DNA of 64,000 bases from Flavobacteriaceae bacterium (GCA_018402385.1 JAGYJA010000004.1:62001-126000), one strand, 5' to 3'; counted from the stretch's first letter, positions 44,544 through 54,672 are shown. Numbers and translations are program-made. Notes: generated by a model from the sequence alone, not told the origin.

Positions 44544-45068
44544 TTAATTTCCGCCTCCATCTTTTTTTAATGTATTAGTAGTTTTTGCCTTTTCTCCGGC
44601 AGCTTTTCCCATTTGGGTTGGAGCACCACGTTGTTGACCGTCAATCATTTTAACTTCTACTTTTTCAGATTTGCTTAAAACTCTAGGCTTTTCTAAGGTG
44701 TCTGCATCTGTTTGAATTGGTACACCACGCTGTTGACCGTCAATTCTTATAATTTCTTCTTTTTTGAGTCTATCTAGGTCTTTTTGATTTTCAGCATTTA
44801 ACTCCTTCTCTATAAGTTCAACAGAATAATTTTTTTCATCTGAAATAATTACTTCTTCAGAGTTTTGATTTGTTTCATCAGTTCCTTCAACTTTAATAAC
44901 ACTTCTTTTTACATCTACTTCTTTATCAACAATAGTTTCAACATTGGTATCTTTTACAGTTACTTTTTTTAAAGTGGTTTCTTTTTTTACATTTTCGTTA
45001 ATCTGAGCATGCAAACCAGCAAAAGAAAAAAGTCCAATTACAAGTGTTGTGATTACAATACGTTTCAT
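44544..45068 (-). CDS. Exported protein with duplicated IDGQQRG motif
   Basis: A 174-residue protein with a signal peptide (MKRIVITTLVIGLFSFAGLHAQ), a Val/Lys/Glu-rich middle (VTVKDTNVETIVDKEVDVKR) and two copies of a short motif near the end: RIDGQQRGVPIQTD (about 107-120) and MIDGQQRGAPTQMG (about 141-154). It is charged and probably unstructured, ending KKDGGGN. No family is recognised. It is a single-gene unit with a terminator, facing away from the AbgT transporter gene. Confidence 0.6.
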   Translation of the reverse strand: MKRIVITTLVIGLFSFAGLHAQINENVKKETTLKKVTVKDTNVETIVDKEVDVKRSVIKVEGTDETNQNSEEVIISDEKNYSVELIEKELNAENQKDLDRLKKEEIIRIDGQQRGVPIQTDADTLEKPRVLSKSEKVEVKMIDGQQRGAPTQMGKAAGEKAKTTNTLKKDGGGN

Positions 45069-45271
45069 AATTTTTAATTTAAGGTTGTTTATTTTGTAAA
45101 TGTAATGACATCTTTAGTTAATTTTATTAAATAAAAACATAAATTGATGCTAAAGTTTGTAAACTATAAAAAAATGGTATTCAAGAAAGGGTTTTAAAAA
45201 TTTAAAAATCTATGTTGTATATGGCATATTTTTCTAAATTAGCATCTTCAAAAACTAACAACCGAAATAAC

Positions 45272-46840
45272 ATGGAAGAAGCTCAAGTTGTCAAGAAAAA
45301 AGGTTTTGTGAACAAAGCACTTGACTTAGTTGAAAAATTAGGGAATAAACTACCCGATCCTGCGATTCTATTTTTTTACTTATTAATTTTTGTTTGGGTT
45401 TTATCTGCGATACTTTCTCCTTTTGATTTTGGAGAAATTCACCCAATGACCGGAAATAGCCTGAATGTTCAAAACTTACTTACAGGAACACAATTAGCGG
45501 GATTCCTTGCAAGTATGGTAAACACATTTGTGCTTTTTGCACCGTTGGGAATTGTTTTAGTCGCCATGCTTGGAGTGGGGGTAGCAGAGCATTCCGGTTG
45601 GATTGATGCCGGATTAAAAAAACTCTTAAACTTTACACCCAAACAATTACTTACCCCGATGCTTATTTTAATAGCTATCGTGAGTCATACAGCTGCAGAT
45701 GCAGGGTATGTATTGGTGATTCCTCTTGGTGGTGTTATCTTTTATGCTGCAGGTCGCCATCCATTAGCCGGTATTGCAGCAGCTTTTGCAGGGGTATCCG
45801 GTGGGTTTTCAGCAAACTTTATTCCTTCGGCTATTGATCCATTAATTATGAGTTTCACACTCGAAGCCGCAAAAATACTTGATCCTGCAATTAATTTAAA
45901 TCCCCTGAATAACTGGTATTTTACCTCTGCATCCACTTTATTAATCGTTCTTGTGGGCTGGTGGATTACAGATAAAATAATTGAACCCAGACTTAAAAAA
46001 GTGAAAGTTGATGGCGATGAAGATCAAATGCCTAAAATGGAAAAAGTAACCTCCAAGGAAAGTAAAGCCTTCTGGATGGGACTTTTAGCAATGGTGCTTG
46101 GTGTTGTAGGTTTATTTTTGTGGGCATATCCTGAGAATTCTGCTTTAAGAGGTCCTGATATGGTTAATCCTGAAATTCAATCTCTCACCTCGTTTCACGC
46201 CCCACTAATGAAGGCTATCGTACCCTTAATCTTTGTATTATTATTGATACCGGGACTGGTTTTTGGTTTTGTATCTGGCAGATACAAAACCTCAAGGGAT
46301 TTGATAAAAAGTATGACAAAATCCATGGAAAGTATGGGTTACTATATTGTAATGGCCTTTTTCTGTGCACTTTTTATTGATGCTTTTTCACGTTCAAATA
46401 TTGGTCTTTTAATAGCTATAAAAGGTGCAAACTTCCTTCAGGCACTTGAACTACCTGGTCAAATCACGATTGTTGGAATTGTAATTCTCAGTGCTTTTGT
46501 GAATTTAATGGTGGGCTCTGCTTCTGCAAAATGGGCACTTATTGCCCCAATCTTTGTACCAATGCTAATGCAGTTGGGTATATCACCTGACCTTACACAA
46601 GCAGCTTATCGCGTAGGGGATTCTGTTTCAAATATCATAACACCTTTATTACCCTATTTCCCACTCGTAGTGGTCTTTAGTCAACGGTATGTTAAGGGAA
46701 TGGGTATTGGAACTCTGATTTCGATGATGCTACCTTATTCAGTTATATTTTTAATTGCGTGGACAGCATTCTTGCTCATCTATTGGTGGCTGGGAATCCC
46801 ATTGAGTTTTGAGGCTAATTACCTCTATCCGGCGCCATAA
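45272..46840 (+). CDS. AbgT family transporter
   Basis: A 522-residue membrane protein of the AbgT (p-aminobenzoyl-glutamate transport/YdaH-type) family with about 12-13 helices. The conserved blocks include VSGGFSANFIPSAIDPLIM (hairpin region) and LMVGSASAKWALIAPIFVPM, the signature of the second hairpin. Homologues move p-aminobenzoyl-glutamate or export sulfonamides. I start at MEEAQVVKKKGF (45272); the upstream ATG at 45212 would add 20 residues that look non-homologous. It is followed by a terminator. Confidence 0.9.
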   Translation: MEEAQVVKKKGFVNKALDLVEKLGNKLPDPAILFFYLLIFVWVLSAILSPFDFGEIHPMTGNSLNVQNLLTGTQLAGFLASMVNTFVLFAPLGIVLVAMLGVGVAEHSGWIDAGLKKLLNFTPKQLLTPMLILIAIVSHTAADAGYVLVIPLGGVIFYAAGRHPLAGIAAAFAGVSGGFSANFIPSAIDPLIMSFTLEAAKILDPAINLNPLNNWYFTSASTLLIVLVGWWITDKIIEPRLKKVKVDGDEDQMPKMEKVTSKESKAFWMGLLAMVLGVVGLFLWAYPENSALRGPDMVNPEIQSLTSFHAPLMKAIVPLIFVLLLIPGLVFGFVSGRYKTSRDLIKSMTKSMESMGYYIVMAFFCALFIDAFSRSNIGLLIAIKGANFLQALELPGQITIVGIVILSAFVNLMVGSASAKWALIAPIFVPMLMQLGISPDLTQAAYRVGDSVSNIITPLLPYFPLVVVFSQRYVKGMGIGTLISMMLPYSVIFLIAWTAFLLIYWWLGIPLSFEANYLYPAP

Positions 46841-46866
46841 TAGCATATCTATTTCAGATTTAAAAT

Positions 46867-46903
46867 AAAGATGTTTATTGATTTTCAGTAAACATCTTTT
46901 TTT
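46867..46903 (+). terminator. Intrinsic terminator after the AbgT gene
   Basis: AAAGATGTTTA (46867-46877) pairs perfectly with TAAACATCTTT (46889-46899) around an 11-nt loop and is followed by a T-run. Confidence 0.85.
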
Positions 46904-46928
46904 ATTCTCAATATTTGAACTGAAGATG

Positions 46929-46936
46929 TATCTTTG
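46929..46936 (+). promoter_or_regulatory. Candidate -7 element (TATCTTTG) of ychF
   Basis: Exact TAnnTTTG match 22 nt before the ychF ATG and 25 nt after the preceding T-run. The -33 element is not at the ideal distance. Confidence 0.5.
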
Positions 46937-46958
46937 CACCCTTTAAAAACGATATTAT

Positions 46959-48053
46959 ATGAAAGCCGGAATCGTAGGTCTTCCCAATGTAGGTAAATCC
47001 ACATTATTCAATTGTTTGTCAAATGCCAAAGCGCAGAGTGCAAACTTCCCTTTTTGTACCATTGAACCTAATATTGGTGTGGTCAACGTTCCCGACCCAA
47101 GATTGCAAAAACTGGAATCTTTGGTAAATCCGGAACGCGTGTTGCCGGCAACAGTTGAAATTGTCGATATTGCCGGTTTGGTAAAAGGCGCCAGTAAAGG
47201 GGAAGGGCTGGGAAACCAATTCCTGGGAAATATCAGAGAAACAGATGCGATTCTGCACGTGTTGCGATGTTTTGACAATGACAATATAGTTCACGTCGAT
47301 GGCTCAGTAAATCCAATCAGGGATAAAGAAACCATTGATATGGAACTTCAGTTAAAAGACCTTGAAACAGCCGAGAAAAAACTTGAGAAAGTAAAGCGCG
47401 CCGCAAAAACCGGAAACAAAGAAGCTCAAAAAGAAGAAGAAGCCCTTTTAAAAGTAAAAAAAGGCTTGGAAGCCGGAATCTCCATCAGAGCGATTGAATT
47501 TTCAGCAGCTGAAAGGGAAGATTTCATTAATCCGCTTCAATTCATTACAGATAAGCCTGTTATGTATGTTTGTAATGTGGATGAAGGATCTGCGGTAAAC
47601 GGAAATAAATACGTCGATCTTGTAAAAGAAAATGTAAAAAATGAAAATGCCGAAGTATTGGTTTTGGCAGTAGGTACCGAAGCAGATATCACAGAGCTGG
47701 AGACTTATGAAGAACGCCAAATGTTTTTGGAAGACCTTGGACTTGATGAAGCAGGTTCAGCAAAACTCATTCGTTCTGCATACAGATTACTAAACCTTCA
47801 AACCTATTTTACAGCAGGAGTTAAAGAAGTACGAGCCTGGACGATTCCTGTTGGTGCAACAGCTCCACAAGCTGCCGGAGTGATTCACTCTGATTTTGAA
47901 AAAGGCTTTATCCGTGCAGAAGTGATTGCTTATGATGATTATATAAGTTTTGGCAGTGAAGCCAAAGTCAAAGAAGCCGGAAAAATGAGGGTAGAAGGGA
48001 AGGAATACATAGTCAAAGACGGTGATGTGATGCACTTTAGATTTAATGTATAA
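46959..48053 (+). CDS. ychF: Redox-regulated ATPase YchF
   Basis: A 364-residue Obg-family protein starting [20 protein letters not shown], with the P-loop GLPNVGKST. The switch II region is [20 protein letters not shown]. The NKxD motif is replaced by NVDE (around 208), which in YchF/OLA1 shifts specificity from GTP to ATP. A coiled-coil insert (about 128-165) and the C-terminal TGS domain ([19 protein letters not shown]) complete the family layout. It associates with ribosomes. It has its own promoter and terminator. Confidence 0.95.
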   Translation: MKAGIVGLPNVGKSTLFNCLSNAKAQSANFPFCTIEPNIGVVNVPDPRLQKLESLVNPERVLPATVEIVDIAGLVKGASKGEGLGNQFLGNIRETDAILHVLRCFDNDNIVHVDGSVNPIRDKETIDMELQLKDLETAEKKLEKVKRAAKTGNKEAQKEEEALLKVKKGLEAGISIRAIEFSAAEREDFINPLQFITDKPVMYVCNVDEGSAVNGNKYVDLVKENVKNENAEVLVLAVGTEADITELETYEERQMFLEDLGLDEAGSAKLIRSAYRLLNLQTYFTAGVKEVRAWTIPVGATAPQAAGVIHSDFEKGFIRAEVIAYDDYISFGSEAKVKEAGKMRVEGKEYIVKDGDVMHFRFNV

Positions 48054-48083
48054 AAAGAACTCGTTTATAAAGCGAGTTCTTTT
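48054..48083. terminator. Bidirectional terminator between ychF and the NlpE-like gene
   Basis: AAAGAACTCG (48054-48063) pairs with CGAGTTCTTT (48073-48082) around a 9-nt loop, with Ts on one side and As on the other, between convergent genes. Confidence 0.85.
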
Positions 48084-48086
48084 AGT

Positions 48087-48530
48087 TTAATTCTTTCGTA
48101 GTTTATACAATTCTGCCAGCTCCCCTTCGATGGGATAACCTTCAATATCCAATTGTTTTAAGTGATTCTCACCCACTTTGAAAAGGGTAGCTTGACCATT
48201 TTCTTTGTTAGTTAAAACAACAGTCCCGCCATCTTCTGTCCACTGCAATTGTCCCTTTTCTTCAAAAGTTGTATCGTCTTTACCCATATACCTTCTTTTG
48301 ATTTCATAAGTATTATCATCTCTTAAAACAATTTCAGTTTTTATACCTTCACAGTCAGCACAGGGTAAAATTCCTGAATAGGTTCCTTGCCAGTCCAAAG
48401 CGATCTGTGAGGTGTGCATATCAGGCACTTGTTCAGATTCAACAACTTCTTCACTTGTGTCTTTTTCTTGTGTGTTTTTACAAGCAAATATTGCAAAAAC
48501 AATAAATGTAACATAAAAAAATTTCTTCAT
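48087..48530 (-). CDS. NlpE-like lipoprotein
   Basis: A 147-residue lipoprotein with a signal ending IFAC (Cys near 17) and a compact domain WQGTYSGILPCADCEGIKTE, the CxxC-containing start of NlpE N-terminal domains (copper-resistance/surface-sensing lipoproteins). It is shorter than E. coli NlpE (236 residues), so only the N-terminal domain is present. It likely sits at the outer membrane. It is 11 nt after the TPR gene on the minus strand. Confidence 0.85.
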   Translation of the reverse strand: MKKFFYVTFIVFAIFACKNTQEKDTSEEVVESEQVPDMHTSQIALDWQGTYSGILPCADCEGIKTEIVLRDDNTYEIKRRYMGKDDTTFEEKGQLQWTEDGGTVVLTNKENGQATLFKVGENHLKQLDIEGYPIEGELAELYKLRKN

Positions 48531-48541
48531 AGCTCTAAGTT

Positions 48542-49162
48542 TTAATTGTTATTAATAATTCCTTTTAAATACTCCAACTCTGGATTACTGCCAAATTTAG
48601 CAATTAATTCATTCAATAATTGATTTCCTTTTGAACAATTGAAATTTTCAAATATACAGTAGTATGAATAGGCTAAAGCAAGTCTGTATTGAGCATCGTA
48701 ATTACCGGGTGCTAAATCGACAGCTTTTTGGTAATTGTAAATGGCGGCATTGTATTTTTTTTCTTCCAACCAGGTATCACCATATTGAATGTAATTTTTA
48801 TACGTTTTCTCCTTAGCTTTTGATTCAACTAAAGTTTTCTGATTAATTACCTCTTTTTTTGAATTTAAATAGCTCACATACAACACAAACAAAATACTTA
48901 ACCCAATAATAAGTGAATTAATAATTTTTTTACGTTTATTTCTTTTCTGAATTCTTGTTTTTATTTCAAGAAGTTGTTCTTCAGTTGCTTTTATATCACA
49001 GTTTAAACCTTCTGAAATCGAATATTTGGTATTTTTAAGCTTGTCTTTTTCATACAAGCTTTTGCGCTTCGATAATAAATTTTTATTATTACGAAGAGAA
49101 GTAATCATACCCTGAATGCTTCCGCCTCCACCCATCATTTTTTTTGGTTTGAATTTAATCAA
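48542..49162 (-). CDS. Membrane-anchored TPR protein
   Basis: A 206-residue protein with a basic N-terminal segment (1-80), one membrane helix (about 84-104, IINSLIIGLSILFVLYVSYL) and a C-terminal TPR region (YIQYGDTWLEEKKYNAAIYN to GNYDAQYRLALAYSY). A Gly-rich start (MMGGGGSIQGMITSLRNN) might mark a start at MM a few codons in. Probably a scaffold; no family name is recognised. It lies divergent from parE with 143 nt between. Confidence 0.68.
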   Translation of the reverse strand: MIKFKPKKMMGGGGSIQGMITSLRNNKNLLSKRKSLYEKDKLKNTKYSISEGLNCDIKATEEQLLEIKTRIQKRNKRKKIINSLIIGLSILFVLYVSYLNSKKEVINQKTLVESKAKEKTYKNYIQYGDTWLEEKKYNAAIYNYQKAVDLAPGNYDAQYRLALAYSYYCIFENFNCSKGNQLLNELIAKFGSNPELEYLKGIINNN

Positions 49163-49305
49163 CTACAAGATACACTATTTTCAAAAATATTTTTGACACT
49201 TTTTCTTAACAAACAGCCCATTTTTATTGTTAATTACTTTCTATTTTCAAGGTTTCATTTTTTAGCCCGAAGTCTTATATTAGCGGGTCTATCACAAATT
49301 TTATT

Positions 49306-51162
49306 ATGGCCAAAGAAACCCAATATACCGAGGATAATATACGTTCGCTGGACTGGAAAGAGCACATCAGGATGCGCCCGGGAATGTACATAGGAAAACT
49401 TGGTGATGGTTCTTCCCCTGATGATGGTATTTACATCCTTTTAAAAGAAGTGCTGGACAACTCCATTGACGAATATGTAATGGGAGCCGGTAAAACCATT
49501 GAAATACGCATCAAAGACAAAGAAGTCAAAGTGCGTGACTATGGCCGTGGCATTCCACTGGGAAAAGTGGTTGATGTAGTTTCCAAGATGAATACAGGAG
49601 GAAAATATGATACCCGTGCCTTTAAAAAATCTGTCGGATTGAATGGTGTGGGTACCAAAGCCGTGAATGCACTCTCCTCTTTTTTCAGGGTGGAATCAGT
49701 GAGGGAAAATCAGATAAAATATGCCGAGTTTGAACAAGGAAATCTTCTGATTGACCCAAATCCGGAAGAATCCTCTTCACGCCGTGGGACAAAAGTGATT
49801 TTTATTCCTGATGAGACCATATTTAAAAACTTCAGGTACCGCAATGAGTATGTCTCCAAAATGCTCAAAAACTATGTCTATCTCAACCGCGGACTGACCA
49901 TCGATTTTAATGGGGAGAAATACTACTCAGAAAACGGACTTAAAGATTTACTGGAAGAAAATATCCATCACGATGATATCTTGTACCCCATCATCCACCT
50001 GGAATCTGAAGATATAGAAATTGCGCTTACACACAGTAAAACCCAGTATAGCGAGGAATATCATTCTTTTGTCAACGGACAAAATACCACCCAAGGCGGA
50101 ACCCATTTAAATGCCTTCAGGGAAGCCTTCGTTAAAACCATCAGGGAGTTTTATGGAAAGAATTTTGAAGCAAGTGATATCAGAAAATCGATTGTTTCTG
50201 CCATCAGCATCAAGGTGATGGAACCGGTTTTTGAAAGCCAGACCAAAACAAAACTGGGTTCGACTGATATGGGCGGCAACTTGCCCACTGTGCGCACCTT
50301 TATTATTGATTTTGTAAAAAAACACTTAGATAATTACCTTCATAAAAACCCGGAAACAGCTGATAAATTACAACGCAAAATCCTTCAGGCAGAACGAGAA
50401 AGAAAAGAACTTTCCGGGATTAGAAAATTAGCAAAGGAACGCGCCAAAAAAGCGAGTTTACACAATAAGAAATTACGCGATTGCCGTGTTCACCTTCACG
50501 ACACAAAATCGGATCGGCAGCTGGAAACTACCTTATTTATCACCGAAGGAGATTCTGCAAGTGGCTCCATAACTAAAAGCCGGGATGTGAATACACAAGC
50601 CGTTTTCAGTTTAAAAGGGAAACCTTTGAACTGTTATGGCTTGTCCAAGAAAATCGTTTACGAAAACGAAGAATTCAACCTGCTTCAGGCAGCATTGAAT
50701 ATTGAGGAAAGCATTGAGGATTTGCGTTACAACAACATTGTAATCGCGACAGATGCCGATGTGGACGGGATGCACATCCGGTTGTTGCTCATTACATTCT
50801 TCCTGCAGTTTTTTCCCGAAGTGATCAAAGAAGGGCATTTGTATATTTTGCAGACACCGCTCTTTCGCGTAAGGAATAAAAAAGAAACCATTTATTGCTA
50901 TTCTGAAGAAGAACGCGTGAATGCCATCGAGAAATTAAAACCAAAACCTGAAATCACGCGATTTAAAGGTCTTGGGGAGATTTCACCTGACGAATTCAAA
51001 CATTTTATAGGTGCTGATATCCGTCTCGACCCGGTGATGTTGGAACGCAGCATGTCCATTGAGGAATTGCTTTCGTTCTACATGGGCAAAAACACGCCCG
51101 AGAGACAAGAGTTTATTATCGATAACCTCAAGTTTGAAGTAGATAAAGTAGAAACAGTTTAA
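49306..51162 (+). CDS. parE: DNA topoisomerase IV subunit B
   Basis: A 618-residue type IIA topoisomerase B subunit. It has the GHKL ATPase ([13 protein letters not shown] with the Mg/ATP Asn, [12 protein letters not shown] lid region), the transducer domain, and the Toprim domain with EGDSASGS and [10 protein letters not shown]. Length matches ParE rather than GyrB, and it is followed 30 nt later by parC. It decatenates replicated chromosomes and relaxes supercoils. The region is visibly richer in G+C than neighbouring genes. Confidence 0.94.
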   Translation: MAKETQYTEDNIRSLDWKEHIRMRPGMYIGKLGDGSSPDDGIYILLKEVLDNSIDEYVMGAGKTIEIRIKDKEVKVRDYGRGIPLGKVVDVVSKMNTGGKYDTRAFKKSVGLNGVGTKAVNALSSFFRVESVRENQIKYAEFEQGNLLIDPNPEESSSRRGTKVIFIPDETIFKNFRYRNEYVSKMLKNYVYLNRGLTIDFNGEKYYSENGLKDLLEENIHHDDILYPIIHLESEDIEIALTHSKTQYSEEYHSFVNGQNTTQGGTHLNAFREAFVKTIREFYGKNFEASDIRKSIVSAISIKVMEPVFESQTKTKLGSTDMGGNLPTVRTFIIDFVKKHLDNYLHKNPETADKLQRKILQAERERKELSGIRKLAKERAKKASLHNKKLRDCRVHLHDTKSDRQLETTLFITEGDSASGSITKSRDVNTQAVFSLKGKPLNCYGLSKKIVYENEEFNLLQAALNIEESIEDLRYNNIVIATDADVDGMHIRLLLITFFLQFFPEVIKEGHLYILQTPLFRVRNKKETIYCYSEEERVNAIEKLKPKPEITRFKGLGEISPDEFKHFIGADIRLDPVMLERSMSIEELLSFYMGKNTPERQEFIIDNLKFEVDKVETV

Positions 51163-51192
51163 CCCATTTTGTCCTAAATACGACCCACTTTA

Positions 51193-53712
51193 ATGAGCGA
51201 CAATCAAAACCCAAATGAAGAAGAGTTTCCAATTCAAGACGATGGAAATGTGACGGGAGATACCATTATCAAGGTAAACGGCATGTTTAAAGACTGGTTT
51301 CTGGATTATGCCTCTTATGTAATCCTGGAACGTGCGGTTCCTGCCATTGAAGATGGTTTCAAGCCTGTACAGCGTCGCATCATGCAATCCCTAAAAGATC
51401 TTGATGACGGGCGATACAACAAGGTGGCAAACATTGTGGGACATACCATGCAATACCATCCACACGGTGATGCCAGTATTGCAGATGCCATGGTACAAAT
51501 AGGACAGAAGGACATTTTGATTGACACACAAGGAAACTGGGGAAATATTTTAACCGGTGACAGTGCAGCAGCTTCCAGATATATTGAAGCACGACTTTCA
51601 AAGTTTGCTTTGGACGTGGTGTATAACCCCAAAGTCACTCCCTGGCAATTGTCTTACGACGGAAGGAGAAAAGAACCCATAAACCTTCCGGTGAAATTTC
51701 CGATGCTACTTGCTCAGGGTGCAGAAGGAATCGCTGTGGGGCTTTCGACAAAAATATTACCACATAACTTCAATGAGCTTATTGAAGGATCCATAAAGCA
51801 TTTACAGGGAAAAAAATTCACAATTTACCCTGATTTTCCCACAGGAGGAATCGCAGATGTTACCAATTACAATGACGGTTTAAGAGGAGGGAAGGTGCGA
51901 GTGCGTGCAAAAATTCACCAATTGGATAAAAATACTTTGGTGATAACCGAAATTCCTTTTGGCACCAATACTTCCTCATTGATTGACTCCATTTTAAAAG
52001 CCAATGACAAGGGAAAAATCAAGATTAAAAAAATAGACGACAATACTTCGGCTGAAGTAGAGATACAGATTCATTTACCTTCAGGTCTTTCGCCTGATAA
52101 AACCATTGATGCGCTGTATGCATTTACTGCCTGTGAAACCTCCATTTCGCCTTTAGGCTGTGTAATTGAAGACAACAGGCCTTTGTTTGTTGGGGTATCT
52201 GAAATGCTAAGACGCTCCACAGACCGAACAGTCGAATTGCTCAAAGCAGAATTGCAAATTCAACTCGATGAACTAGAGGAGCAGTGGCATTTTGCATCTC
52301 TGGAACGCATTTTTATTGAAAACAGGATTTACCGTGATATTGAAGAAGAAGAAACATGGGAAGGTGTCATTGCTGCCATTGACAAAGGATTACAACCTCA
52401 TATAAAACATTTAAAACGTGCCATTACAACAGATGACATTGTGAGGTTGACTGAAATCAGGATCAAGCGTATTTCAAAATTTGATATTGACAAAGCACAA
52501 CAAAAAATTGACTCGCTTGAAGATCAAATTGCGCAAATCAAAAATTATCTCGATAACCTTATTGAGTATGCAATCAATTATTTTAAGCGTTTACGGAAAG
52601 AATACGGAGATGGAAGGGATCGCAAAACCGAACTGAAAATATTTGATGATATCGAGGCCACAAAAGTAGTAATCAGAAACACAAAGCTTTATGTCAATAG
52701 AGAAGAAGGTTTCGTAGGAACAGCCTTGAAAAAGGACGAATATGTCACCGACTGCAGCGATATCGACGACATCATCGTTTTTACCGAAGACGGAAAAATG
52801 ATGGTCACAAAAGTCGATACCAAAACCTTTGTGGGTAAAAATATCATTCACGTGGCTGTTTTTAAGAAAAAAGACAAACGCACCATTTACAATATGATTT
52901 ATCGCGATGGAGCAAAAGGAGCTTCTTATGTAAAGCGATTTGCCGTTACCGGAACCATAAGGGACAATGAGTATGATATGACACAAGGAAATAAAGGTTC
53001 CAAAGTGTTGTATTTTACTGCAAACCCTAACGGTGAAGCAGAAATTGTACAGGTATTGTTAAGACAGACAGGAAGTATCAAAAAACTCAAGTTTGATCTT
53101 GATTTTGCTGATATCATCATAAAAGGAAGAAACTCCAAAGGGAATATTGTTTCAAAATATCCCATCAAACGCATTGAACTTAAAGAAAAAGGCTTGTCTA
53201 CGCTGAAACCAAGAAAAATTTGGTTTGATGACACAGTACAACGATTGAATCTTGATGCCAGGGGCGAATACCTAGGTGAATTCAGAAAAGATGACAGATT
53301 GTTGATTATCAATCAGTCTGGAAAAATAAAAACCGTAATCCCTGATGTAACCCTGCGTTTTGATGATGGCATGATATTGCTGGAGAAATGGAGGCCTAAA
53401 AAGCCTGTTTCAGCGATATACTGGGAAGGTGAGAAGGAATTGTTTTATGTAAAACGCTTTTTGATTGAGAATGAAGATAAGGAAGAAATATTCATTACAG
53501 AGCACCCTAAATCTTATTTGGAAATCATTTCCACAGACTACAAACCTGATGGTAGAACTGGAGTTTTACAAACCACGCGGAAAAGAACAAAAAGAAAATC
53601 AGCAAATAAATATAGAAGAGTTTATTGCCATCAAAGGCATCAATGCACAAGGCAATCAATTGACCAAGGAAAAAGTAAAGCAAATCAATTTATTGGAGCC
53701 TTTGCCATTTGA
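51193..53712 (+). CDS. parC: DNA topoisomerase IV subunit A, 3' end displaced by frameshift
   Basis: The reading frame encodes 839 residues with catalytic Tyr130 (AAASRYIEARL) and a six-bladed C-terminal domain. It follows parE as an operon. It is authentic up to about 53547 (STDYKP). After that the frame gives a basic, non-homologous tail (RKRTKRKSANKYRR), while the next frame carries the expected continuation KPRGKEQKENQQINIEEF. A single extra base within about 53542-53548 explains this. The true protein would be about 889 residues, ending at 53863. Confidence 0.93.
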   Translation: MSDNQNPNEEEFPIQDDGNVTGDTIIKVNGMFKDWFLDYASYVILERAVPAIEDGFKPVQRRIMQSLKDLDDGRYNKVANIVGHTMQYHPHGDASIADAMVQIGQKDILIDTQGNWGNILTGDSAAASRYIEARLSKFALDVVYNPKVTPWQLSYDGRRKEPINLPVKFPMLLAQGAEGIAVGLSTKILPHNFNELIEGSIKHLQGKKFTIYPDFPTGGIADVTNYNDGLRGGKVRVRAKIHQLDKNTLVITEIPFGTNTSSLIDSILKANDKGKIKIKKIDDNTSAEVEIQIHLPSGLSPDKTIDALYAFTACETSISPLGCVIEDNRPLFVGVSEMLRRSTDRTVELLKAELQIQLDELEEQWHFASLERIFIENRIYRDIEEEETWEGVIAAIDKGLQPHIKHLKRAITTDDIVRLTEIRIKRISKFDIDKAQQKIDSLEDQIAQIKNYLDNLIEYAINYFKRLRKEYGDGRDRKTELKIFDDIEATKVVIRNTKLYVNREEGFVGTALKKDEYVTDCSDIDDIIVFTEDGKMMVTKVDTKTFVGKNIIHVAVFKKKDKRTIYNMIYRDGAKGASYVKRFAVTGTIRDNEYDMTQGNKGSKVLYFTANPNGEAEIVQVLLRQTGSIKKLKFDLDFADIIIKGRNSKGNIVSKYPIKRIELKEKGLSTLKPRKIWFDDTVQRLNLDARGEYLGEFRKDDRLLIINQSGKIKTVIPDVTLRFDDGMILLEKWRPKKPVSAIYWEGEKELFYVKRFLIENEDKEEIFITEHPKSYLEIISTDYKPDGRTGVLQTTRKRTKRKSANKYRRVYCHQRHQCTRQSIDQGKSKANQFIGAFAI

Positions 53713-53863
53713 TGAACCGGAGGAAGTACCTGCTGAAGAAATGGAAGTTGTGGAAGAAGAAAATGTAAAAAGCAGTCCTGAAAAAAGTGAAACAAAACCT
53801 GATTCTAAAGATGATGATGACCCGCTTGATGAAAATGGACAAATAACTTTAAGACTGGACTAA
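53549..53863 (+). CDS. parC 3' end in the shifted frame
   Basis: The frame from 53549 reads MVELEFYKPRGKEQ, the ParC C-terminal block followed by an acidic tail (EEVPAEEMEVVEEENVKSS, then DDDDPLDENGQITLRLD), the type seen on Bacteroidota ParC proteins. There is no sign of an independent start. It overlaps the convergent lipoprotein gene by 4 nt. It should be read as the end of parC, not as a separate gene. Confidence 0.82.
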   Translation: MVELEFYKPRGKEQKENQQINIEEFIAIKGINAQGNQLTKEKVKQINLLEPLPFDEPEEVPAEEMEVVEEENVKSSPEKSETKPDSKDDDDPLDENGQITLRLD

Positions 53864-54231
53864 TCAACACGTCTTGCAGTACCACGCTCTTTATTGGTCT
53901 GCCCAACGATATTGTATTCAAAAGTGTAAGTATTTTTATCTGTAGTGAGAATTTTCATGTGGATGGATTTTTCATCGGCCATACTTCGCGGATTTAACTT
54001 CTTTAAGATGTATTCACAATCGTTTATCCATCGGATGGAGGAAGTATCAGCCTTGCCTCTGAAATAATCAATCTCAATACTGTCATTTCGCACAAAAGTG
54101 GTTTTAAAAATTTCGGTTCCCACCATAGCTTCATATTCAAAAGTTCCTGTTTTGAAATCTTCACATTTACGTTCAGGATTGTAACAGGAAACAATCAGCA
54201 TTAAAGTGAAAAGGGAGAGTATAAGACGCAT
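53860..54231 (-). CDS. Small lipoprotein of unknown function
   Basis: A 123-residue protein with a lipoprotein signal (MRLILSLFTLMLIVSC) and the blocks CEDFKTGTFEYEAMVG and SSIRWINDCEYILKKLNP. Homologues beside parC in Flavobacteriia are sometimes labelled DNA topoisomerase IV by neighbourhood; nothing in the sequence supports that. It is preceded by an AT hairpin (54239-54262). Its stop overlaps the parC stop by 4 nt. Confidence 0.72.
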   Translation of the reverse strand: MRLILSLFTLMLIVSCYNPERKCEDFKTGTFEYEAMVGTEIFKTTFVRNDSIEIDYFRGKADTSSIRWINDCEYILKKLNPRSMADEKSIHMKILTTDKNTYTFEYNIVGQTNKERGTARRVD

Positions 54232-54273
54232 AACTATATTTTTTACAAATTTCTGTAAAAAAAGGGAAGCTTA

Positions 54274-54672
54274 CTAATTTTTATATTCTTTAAATGTACC
54301 GTCTTTATAGAAAATAATAATTCGATCGATTGTACCACTATTTACATTGGGAAGTTGATTCAGTTTTTTGTCTTCTACCTTTTCATCTTTTGAAGAATCT
54401 GTGGTTATTGCTATTTTTTCTTCCGAATTTTCATTTTCTAATTCTGAATCAGGAAAATTTCCTTTGCCATTTAAGAGCCAATATAATTTAACATCTGGAA
54501 ATTTTTCAAGTATTTTCATGACAAACTCCAAACTTGGTTTGTTTCTTCCCGAAAGTAAATGGGAAATACTTGAACGATTAAAGTCAATTTCATCTGCCAG
54601 TCCGGAAGAGGAGAGACCATAAAACTCCATGATTATTTGTAGCCTTTTTGCAAAATCCTCGCTGTTTACCAT
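54274..54672 (-). CDS. XRE family helix-turn-helix regulator
   Basis: A 132-residue protein with an N-terminal HTH_XRE domain (about 6-65): FAKRLQIIMEFYGLSSSGLADEIDF continues into NRSSISHLLSGRNKPSLEFV, the recognition helix. The C-terminal half is acidic and unstructured, ending in a strand (IDRIIIFYKDGTFKEY). It is divergent from the M14 carboxypeptidase gene, and the 299-nt space between them carries several TTACA-type dyads over both promoters. I infer that it binds there and controls both itself and the M14-Lrp-DinB run. Confidence 0.88.
   Translation of the reverse strand: MVNSEDFAKRLQIIMEFYGLSSSGLADEIDFNRSSISHLLSGRNKPSLEFVMKILEKFPDVKLYWLLNGKGNFPDSELENENSEEKIAITTDSSKDEKVEDKKLNQLPNVNSGTIDRIIIFYKDGTFKEYKN

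Noticed and set aside
49193-49393. Plus-strand 66-codon ORF before parE
   Set aside because: It overlaps the parE start in another frame and has no recognisable features.
53465-53548. Independent gene start for the 132-codon ORF at the end of parC
   Set aside because: Codons before about 53549 are out of frame with conserved ParC sequence; the rest is the ParC tail.
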